42,901 bases of DNA from positions 1 to 42,901 of the forward strand of contig JADEXJ010000040.1 of assembly GCA_015207195.1 (NCBI GenBank). The letters run 5' to 3'. A model generated the notes under the pieces. It was not told the origin of the DNA, searched no databases, and saw nothing but the letters and a program-made list of their open reading frames with translations. A program made the position numbers and the translations under genes. Source of the DNA: Pleurocapsales cyanobacterium LEGE 10410. GTDB lineage: Bacteria; Cyanobacteriota; Cyanobacteriia; Cyanobacteriales; Xenococcaceae. This document shows, one piece after another, positions 37,581-42,901 of the stretch (the stretch's first letter is position 1; every line of letters begins with the position of its first letter).

Positions 37581-39404
37581 ATGAAAGTCAATTATCTTTT
37601 AAGTAAGTCGCAAATCGCAGTAAACCAGGCAACTGATGTCGATGTTATTATCAACTTTCAGGGTGATGAAGAACGGGAGTCTAGCGATCGCCGTTCGATT
37701 AATCTCAGTTTAGTATTAGATCGTTCGGGTTCGATGAGTGGCAGTCCTCTACGTAACGCTATTAAAGCTGCCAAGCAACTAGTAGAATATCTTCAGCCAG
37801 AAGACTATCTTTCGGTAGTCATTTATGACGATGTGGCGGAGACAATTTTACCGCCTCAGCTAGCTACAGATAAAGACAAAATCAAAGCGGCGATCGACAA
37901 GATTCGCGCTGGAGGAATAACTAACCTAAGTGGCGGTTGGTTACAGGGATGCAGTCATGTTGAGTCGCGACAAACATCAGAACAACTCAACCGAGTTTTA
38001 CTGTTGACGGATGGTTTAGCTAACTGCGGTATTTACGATCCTCAAATTTTGGTCAACACTGCCAAAGAAAAAGCAGCAGCGGGAATCATCACAACTACCT
38101 TGGGGTTTGGGGAAAGATTTAACGAAGACTTGTTAATCGACATGGCTGAAGAGGGTGGAGGAAACTTCTATTTTATTCAGTCAACGGATGATGCAGCCAA
38201 TGTATTTGGCATTGAAATGGAAAGTTTGACTTCGGTAGTCGGACAAAACTTGAGCGTTAGGCTAGAAACTAAAGATCGAATTCAGGTAGCAGAAATATTA
38301 AATAAATATCCCTCGCAGCAGTTAGATCGGGGTGTAGAAGTATCTTTAGGAGATGTCTATCAGATAGAAAGTAAGCCTTTAGTATTACAGTTTAAGATTC
38401 CCGCGATCGCCACCGAAGGTAAAATAGACCTGGGTACGCTGGAATACAGCTATGAACGAGTCATAGACGGTAGTATTCAAAAATTTAGCGACAGTCTTCC
38501 CTTATCAATCACCGTGGTTTCAGAAGCAGCAGCCACCGAAGTAGAACCAAATTCAGACGTTACCCAACAGGCGAGTCAACTAAGAATTGCTAAGAAAAAA
38601 GATGAAGCAGTGGCGATCGCCGATCGAGGTAATTATCAACAAGCAGCAGAAATTTTACGTCAGGCGGTAGAAGAATTAAAATCGAAGGCTTTAAATGAGT
38701 ATTTTGAAATCGCCGAAGAAATCGAACAGCTAAAGTATTATGCCAAACGCCTCGAAGAACGCAGATTCGATCTGGGTATTCGCAAAGAACTGCGCGATCA
38801 GTCTTATCAGGCAAGAAAACGCGATCGCGACGATTTAAAGCTAAGGGGTACTACTGCGGGTGCGTCCAATAATCTAGAAATTGTCACCGAACCTGGGAAT
38901 GGAATAATATTAAAGTGCGATCGCATCAAAGGGAAGTTGCGTATCCGCGTCATCTCAGAAGGTTACGATCCCGAATTTAATGTTCAGTTTCCCCGCAGTA
39001 TTAGAGAAGAAGGCGCAAGTTATTTAGTTGATGGCGTAGAACTTTCGGCTAACGGAACTTTCTACCGCGTTGTAGGAGATATTCGTCGTCTACTCAAGCC
39101 AGGAGAAAAATTAAACACAGTTGCCACCAGAAAGACTAACTTCCAAAAAGCCAAGGTTAAAGGTACGGCTGCCGATTTGGAAACTACCGATACTGTAGGT
39201 GATGGTGTACTGGTGCAGTGTTTTAAAGATAAAAGCAAACTAAGAGCTAGAGTTGTTTCCGATGGCTATAATCCAGAATGGAATATGCGCTTTCCTCGCA
39301 GTATTAGAGAAGAAGGCATGATGTATGTTGTCGATGAGGTAAAGGAAAGCTCTCAGGGTGGCTATTATTTGGCTTACGGTGAAATAAAAAGGTTTGTTCA
39401 GTAG
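37581..39404 (+). CDS. von Willebrand factor A protein with a duplicated C-terminal domain
   Basis: 607 residues from ATG at 37581; the frame also allows a GTG 21 bases earlier, but MKVNYLLSKSQ is the usual family start. The VWA domain (about 40-220) has an intact metal site DRSGSMSG (Asp47-x-Ser49-x-Ser51) and LLLTDGLANCG. A beta-rich region and a helical segment (about 345-415, Glu/Lys-rich) follow. The C-terminus is an approximately 80-residue domain repeated twice: residues ~422-505 and 527-607, both with KLR-x-RV-S-GY-PE and the identical core FPRSIREEG. No signal peptide, so cytoplasmic. VWA proteins usually mediate metal-dependent protein contacts. The repeat domain is not one I can name. 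Confidence 0.88.
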   Translation: MKVNYLLSKSQIAVNQATDVDVIINFQGDEERESSDRRSINLSLVLDRSGSMSGSPLRNAIKAAKQLVEYLQPEDYLSVVIYDDVAETILPPQLATDKDKIKAAIDKIRAGGITNLSGGWLQGCSHVESRQTSEQLNRVLLLTDGLANCGIYDPQILVNTAKEKAAAGIITTTLGFGERFNEDLLIDMAEEGGGNFYFIQSTDDAANVFGIEMESLTSVVGQNLSVRLETKDRIQVAEILNKYPSQQLDRGVEVSLGDVYQIESKPLVLQFKIPAIATEGKIDLGTLEYSYERVIDGSIQKFSDSLPLSITVVSEAAATEVEPNSDVTQQASQLRIAKKKDEAVAIADRGNYQQAAEILRQAVEELKSKALNEYFEIAEEIEQLKYYAKRLEERRFDLGIRKELRDQSYQARKRDRDDLKLRGTTAGASNNLEIVTEPGNGIILKCDRIKGKLRIRVISEGYDPEFNVQFPRSIREEGASYLVDGVELSANGTFYRVVGDIRRLLKPGEKLNTVATRKTNFQKAKVKGTAADLETTDTVGDGVLVQCFKDKSKLRARVVSDGYNPEWNMRFPRSIREEGMMYVVDEVKESSQGGYYLAYGEIKRFVQ

Positions 39405-39893
39405 TGAATGTTTTTGTAATATCTCGATCTGAATCGCTGGGAGGGACTAACAAAGTCCTTACAAGGGTAGACTTTTCATGTTATGCCCTTGTGGTACATT
39501 TGTCTATTGTGTGTGATGGGGAGATAGGGAGTCCTAAAGGATACCGCGACGCGAAGCTAGTCCTTTAGGGCTTCGCATAATAGGGAGATAGGGAGATAGG
39601 GAGATGAAGAGAGTGTTTAGTTACTTTTGGGTATATTTAGACACTATTATTTAGGTATAAAAGGCGCAAATATATAGTGCTTACTCTCCTCTTTGTTAAA
39701 AACCTACCATTGTGAGCTAAAATCCCCTAATTGCTTGCTGTGAACCAAGTCTAGGGCGAATTTTGGTGGGTCTAATAAAGTTGCTTGGTGCATAGGGAAT
39801 ACTAGGACAGCCTAAATTCAAACGTATAGGAATAAACATGTCTTACGTTTGTAGTAGTAGTTGACCATCGATTTTTAAACAGGCTGGTGCTTG
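39405..39893. other. Repeat-containing spacer: palindrome inside a (TAGGGAGA)n tract
   Basis: 489 bases with no gene. CCTAAAGGA (39533-39541) pairs with TCCTTTAGG (39561-39569), and GCGAAGC (39551-39557) with GCTTCGC (39570-39576), giving two overlapping hairpins. To the left is GGGGAGATAGGGAG, and to the right three perfect TAGGGAGA units (39581-39604), so the palindromic element interrupts an octamer tandem repeat. The remaining A/T-rich part before 39894 should hold the promoter of the glycosidase gene. Confidence 0.75.
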
Positions 39894-41105
39894 ATGTCTG
39901 AGCAAAATAAGAATAAGGGTTGCGGTTGCGCCAACGTTCCCATTTCGGTAATTCTACTGTTTCTGGGAGGGGGTTTTTGGTGGTTCAAAAAGAATGGGTT
40001 ACCAGATATCAATATCGGTCAAATTAACGATCTATTGGCTAAAATTCCAGGAATTGAAATTCAAATTCCCGTTAATGAACCTGCGCCACCACCTGCGCCT
40101 CCCACTCCTACGCCGACTTTACCAGCGGGATCTATTACTGCCTCACCAGAACTTCCCCCAACACCTGAATCGCAAAAGCTTGAGGATCGAGTCGAACCCT
40201 TACTTGAAACCGACTGGGAGAAGAAAAAGCTGAGAGGTATTTATCTTAGTCGTTATCAGATTACTAATCATGCTAGCGAACAAATGATTCGCGATCGCGT
40301 TCGTTACTACAAAGCCCAGGGTTTTAATACAATTATTCACGGGGTTTGGGGTAATGCCTGTACGATGTATAACAGTGAGGTGATGCAGCAGACATTGGGC
40401 TATAAAAGCTGTCCCAATCTGTTTCGCGATCGCTGGTTAGATTGGCTGATCGATGAAGCGCATCAGCAGGGAATGGAAGTTCACGCCTATTTTGAAAAGG
40501 GAATCAAAATCGATAAAAATAGTCCCGTGTTTGATCGGGCGATCGCTAATAAATGGATTATTCCTGGAGTCGATCGCACTTATGCAGGAGTAGATCACTA
40601 CCTATTAGATGTAGAACATCCCGAAGTTGCCAAATTCTTCCGCGACATCCTCACTGAATTCGTGCAAATATATCCCGAAATCGATGCGGTACAGTGGGAT
40701 GATTATTTAGGTTATCATGCGGAGTTACCAGGCAAAGTAGACCGCACTGAAAGCCTAACCAAATTTGTCCAGGGAATGATTGAGTCGATGAAGCAAGCCA
40801 ACCCTAACGTTAGCTTCGATCTCTGCCATCATAATCCCTATTGGGCAAAACGCTACTTTGCTGCTGACTGGAAAAACTGGGACGTAGATCGGGTATTTAT
40901 TCAAAATTACAACGAAAAAAACTTTGAAGCGGAATTAGACTACATTAAAAAATACGATGGTATTGCTATTACTGACAAGCAATTTCACCGCCTACCAGAA
41001 ATAATTGATAATAAAAAGATTGAAAGCGTGTTAATCTTTGCTCTTTCGGGAAAACCAGAAGAGACTGCTGCTGAAGTCAAAAGTTTAACTAAACGAGAAA
41101 AGTGA
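39894..41105 (+). CDS. Membrane-anchored GHL10-type putative glycoside hydrolase
   Basis: 403 residues. Cytoplasmic/export start MSEQNKNKGCGCANV, then one hydrophobic segment (about 15-32, VPISVILLFLGGGFWWF), a Pro-rich linker (60-90, PAPPPAPPTPTPTLP), and a TIM-barrel domain (110-400). Barrel features: LRGIYLSRYQITNHASEQMI, then QGFNTIIHGVWGN, GMEVHAYFEKGIK, AVQWDDYLGYHAELPG with candidate acidic residues, and DRVFIQNYNEKNFEAELDYI. The order matches the glycosyl-hydrolase-like 10 family (Pfam PF02638), whose substrate is generally unknown; cell-wall glycan is plausible. The ATG at 39894 is preferred over an in-frame TTG at 39891. Confidence 0.82.
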   Translation: MSEQNKNKGCGCANVPISVILLFLGGGFWWFKKNGLPDINIGQINDLLAKIPGIEIQIPVNEPAPPPAPPTPTPTLPAGSITASPELPPTPESQKLEDRVEPLLETDWEKKKLRGIYLSRYQITNHASEQMIRDRVRYYKAQGFNTIIHGVWGNACTMYNSEVMQQTLGYKSCPNLFRDRWLDWLIDEAHQQGMEVHAYFEKGIKIDKNSPVFDRAIANKWIIPGVDRTYAGVDHYLLDVEHPEVAKFFRDILTEFVQIYPEIDAVQWDDYLGYHAELPGKVDRTESLTKFVQGMIESMKQANPNVSFDLCHHNPYWAKRYFAADWKNWDVDRVFIQNYNEKNFEAELDYIKKYDGIAITDKQFHRLPEIIDNKKIESVLIFALSGKPEETAAEVKSLTKREK

Positions 41106-41198
41106 TTAAAGTTTTAATGTTGTTAGCTAAAAGCTAGGCTTACTTGGGTATCTTTAAATTAGTCGTTTTGATATTCAAAAATAACGTTTGGATTAGTT

Positions 41199-41762
41199 AT
41201 GTTTGATTGGTTTGATGAACTAAAAGCAAGTGTCGAAACAGGGATTGCGTCAGGAATTGAAGCAGGGTTCAAAGCTTTAGGCGAGTCATTTAACAATGGT
41301 ATCGGGGAATGGTTTCAAGTTCCCGAACCTGCCGAACCCTATCGATTAATTCGTAGGTTCGATCCTGCCGTAGATCGAACAATCAACCAAGATGGTATTA
41401 CTTTAGAGCAGAATAGTTGGAAAATCGAATCTTATGGAGAAAAGAAAATACTGCTATTTGAAATTGCCGAACCTAGTATGTCCGAGTGCTTACTGATGTG
41501 CGAAGCTGAAGTTAAGACGGCAGATTTATGCAAACCAGCTAAACTTACCCTGAGCGCGAAAAATTCTGCTGGATGGATTTGGCATCGGTACGAAGCAGTT
41601 CAAGGAACTACCACCTGGCACACTTGTAAAGTTCCTTTTCACTACAAAAGAGAAAAATTATCAGATTCAGTCAGCGTTAGTATTGAATTTGAAAGTGGTG
41701 GTGTATTCTGGCTAAGAAATCTAAAAATTCTGCAAGCTGCTGTCAAACCAGATTCTGCATAA
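41199..41762 (+). CDS. Conserved-looking hypothetical protein with beta-sandwich-like domain
   Basis: 187 residues, not recognised. The N-terminus is an amphipathic helix (MFDWFDELKASVETGIASGI, then EAGFKALGESFNNGIGEWF). From residue ~45 it is beta-rich: WKIESYGEKKILLFEIAEPS, LLMCEAEVKTADLCKPAKLT, then GWIWHRYEAVQGTTTWHTCK and SVSIEFESGGVFWLRNLKIL. The rhythm and aromatic residues resemble carbohydrate-binding-module jellyrolls, with no firm match. There is no signal peptide. It lies 93 bases after the GHL10 gene and 7 bases before the DUF433 gene on the same strand, so it may share a transcript with either. Confidence 0.7.
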   Translation: MFDWFDELKASVETGIASGIEAGFKALGESFNNGIGEWFQVPEPAEPYRLIRRFDPAVDRTINQDGITLEQNSWKIESYGEKKILLFEIAEPSMSECLLMCEAEVKTADLCKPAKLTLSAKNSAGWIWHRYEAVQGTTTWHTCKVPFHYKREKLSDSVSVSIEFESGGVFWLRNLKILQAAVKPDSA

Positions 41763-41769
41763 CTTTAAA

Positions 41770-41982
41770 ATGAATAATTCTTCCGATCTGTTAAATCGTA
41801 TCACTCAAACTCCTGGTCAATGTGGAGGAAAACCTTGCATTAGAAGTATGAGAATTAGAGTTAGTGACATTTTGGAAATGCTAGCCGAAAATGTTTCTGT
41901 TGCCGAAATTTTAGAAGATTTTCCCGATCTAGAGCCAGAAGATATTCAAGCTTGTTTACTCTTTGCAGCCAAGACCTACTGA
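41770..41982 (+). CDS. DUF433 antitoxin-like protein
   Basis: 70 residues. DUF433 signature: ITQTPGQCGGKPCIRSMRIR, then VSDILEMLAENVSVAEILED and FPDLEPEDIQACLLFAAKTY, a winged-helix-like small domain (VapB/Rv0300-type). DUF433 genes are normally followed by a PIN or DUF5615 toxin; here no toxin frame follows in the next 180 bases. It starts 7 bases after the stop of the preceding gene, so translational coupling is likely. Confidence 0.88.
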   Translation: MNNSSDLLNRITQTPGQCGGKPCIRSMRIRVSDILEMLAENVSVAEILEDFPDLEPEDIQACLLFAAKTY

Positions 41983-42072
41983 TTTTGTAAATTGTATTTA
42001 ACTATCAGTATTCTAGCTAAAGAATAGAATTCAATTTGATCTAAGTTTAGTTGAGAGTTTTATGGAAGTCCA

Positions 42073-42100
42073 CAGATGAACGCAGATAAACACAGATAAT
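42073..42100. repeat. Decamer repeat CAGATRAACR
   Basis: CAGATGAACG, CAGATAAACA and a partial CAGATAAT in tandem, within CCACAGATGAACGCAGATAA. This phrase recurs as a dispersed spacer repeat in many bacterial genomes (remembered, not checked). It lies between two converging genes. Confidence 0.7.
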
Positions 42101-42162
42101 TTTTCGTATTCATCTCAACGTTGATTTGATAGATGTTTATAACAATATGTTTTCCGTCGATT

Positions 42163-42900
42163 TTAAATTGAACCCGTCGGCGAACTTAAAGAAGGCAGGA
42201 AGTTAACTATCTGAGGAAAAATAATAATCAAGGTTAAAACTAAAAGCTGTAGCAAAATAAAAGGTATTGTTCCACGATAGATATCTTCGGTTTTTAGTTC
42301 TGGTGGCGCGACTCCGCGCAGATAAAATAAGGCAAAGCCGAAGGGTGGAGTTAAGAAGGAAGTTTGTAGATTAGCCCCAATTATCACGCCATACCATACT
42401 AAGTCTAATCCTAACTGCTGGGCTACGGGAGCAAAGATCGGAATGACGATAAAGGCAATTTCAAAAAAATCGATAAAAAAGCCCAAGATAAAAATTACCA
42501 GCATATTAACTAGTAAAAAGCCAATTGTTCCTCCAGGAAGATTAACTAGTAGGTTCTCCATAAACCTATCGCCCCCCAAGCCTCGGAACACCAAACTAAA
42601 TGCAGTCGAACCGATCAGAATAAACATTACCATCGTGGTAATTCGCATGGTTGCATCGCATACTTCTCGCAGTGCTGCCCAATTTAATCGGCGGTTGAAA
42701 GCTGCTAAGACTATTGCGCCTACCGAACCTAACGCACCTGCTTCCGTTGGCGTAGCAATACCGAGAAAGATACTGCCCAACACCAGCATAATTAGGATAA
42801 GTGGAGGCAGCATTACGGTTACTACTCGTACCAATAACTTTTTCCCGCTGATTCTGACATTATCTGGTAAGGCGGGAGCAACTTCGGGCTTGAGATAAGC
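42163..42900 (-). CDS. TRAP transporter large permease (DctM family), C-terminal part
   Basis: 246 codons are in the window and the frame is open through the right edge (AYLKPEVAPALPDN before the first internal Met), so the gene is partial. It is the second half of a DctM/TRAP-T M subunit: hydrophobic helices with IFLGIATPTEAGALGSVGAI, LVNMLVIFILGFFIDFFEIA, IPIFAPVAQQLGLDLVWYGV and NLQTSFLTPPFGFALFYLRG, all family landmarks. It couples sodium-driven uptake of a small organic acid (often alpha-keto acid or amino acid) to a periplasmic binding protein and a small permease, both expected outside the window. The gene ends with a hydrophilic tail LPSLSSPTGSI. Confidence 0.92.
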   Translation of the reverse strand, partial: AYLKPEVAPALPDNVRISGKKLLVRVVTVMLPPLILIMLVLGSIFLGIATPTEAGALGSVGAIVLAAFNRRLNWAALREVCDATMRITTMVMFILIGSTAFSLVFRGLGGDRFMENLLVNLPGGTIGFLLVNMLVIFILGFFIDFFEIAFIVIPIFAPVAQQLGLDLVWYGVIIGANLQTSFLTPPFGFALFYLRGVAPPELKTEDIYRGTIPFILLQLLVLTLIIIFPQIVNFLPSLSSPTGSI

Positions 42901-42901
42901 C

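Overview
The window is cyanobacterial chromosome. It carries petH (ferredoxin-NADP reductase with the phycobilisome-linker domain), prk, a thylakoid-type ftsH, an SLH/OprB iron-uptake porin, a pentapeptide-repeat protein, and very many GCGATCGC (HIP1) octamers. The style (large intergenic gaps, heptamer tandem repeats, IS and MITE insertions) fits a large-genome unicellular, baeocystous or filamentous cyanobacterium; I cannot name the species.

Region 1 (1-16.5 kb) is an accessory island of cargo-like genes of the extracellular contractile injection system (eCIS) type. It holds four intact or split proteins with the eCIS-associated DUF4157 domain (zincin-like HExxH motif), three YbjN-fold proteins interleaved with them, and a helical protein that shares the same N-terminal leader but lacks DUF4157. 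There is also a decayed copy of that last gene. Two observations stand out. First, the two largest DUF4157 ORFs (4232-7696 and 1199-4195, minus strand) are in the same frame and separated by one TAA codon; read through, they form one protein of about 2165 residues with three HExxH domains. Second, each DUF4157 group has a YbjN-type protein next to it, suggesting effector/chaperone pairs. The only structural eCIS/phage-tail traces are a 47-residue DUF6760 gene and the last 28 codons of a probable tail-assembly protein, cut off by an IS701-family element.

Region 2 (16.5-18.4 kb) is that IS (perfect 14-bp inverted ends, intact transposase). Its other side abuts the C-terminal 158 codons of an acyl-CoA dehydrogenase, so the IS marks a rearrangement junction between the eCIS island and the chromosome. 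A 136-bp MITE with perfect 8-bp target duplication sits at 13556-13691, and a fused HicB/HicA-like toxin-antitoxin remnant at 7886-8174.

Region 3 (18.6-42.9 kb) is ordinary chromosome: porin, leucyl aminopeptidase pepA, pentapeptide protein, chorismate mutase aroH, SppA protease, an RND efflux pair divergent from an HxlR regulator, an LptF/LptG permease, ftsH, petH divergent from prk, DUF2267, a von Willebrand A protein with a duplicated C-terminal domain, a membrane-anchored GHL10-type glycosidase, a small unknown protein, an orphan DUF433 antitoxin, and the C-terminal part of a TRAP transporter large permease running off the right end.

In three intergenic spacers a palindromic repeat interrupts a 7- or 8-base tandem repeat, hinting that short tandem tracts are landing sites for small palindromic elements in this genome. 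All calls come from reading the sequence and remembered family features; no database search was run.
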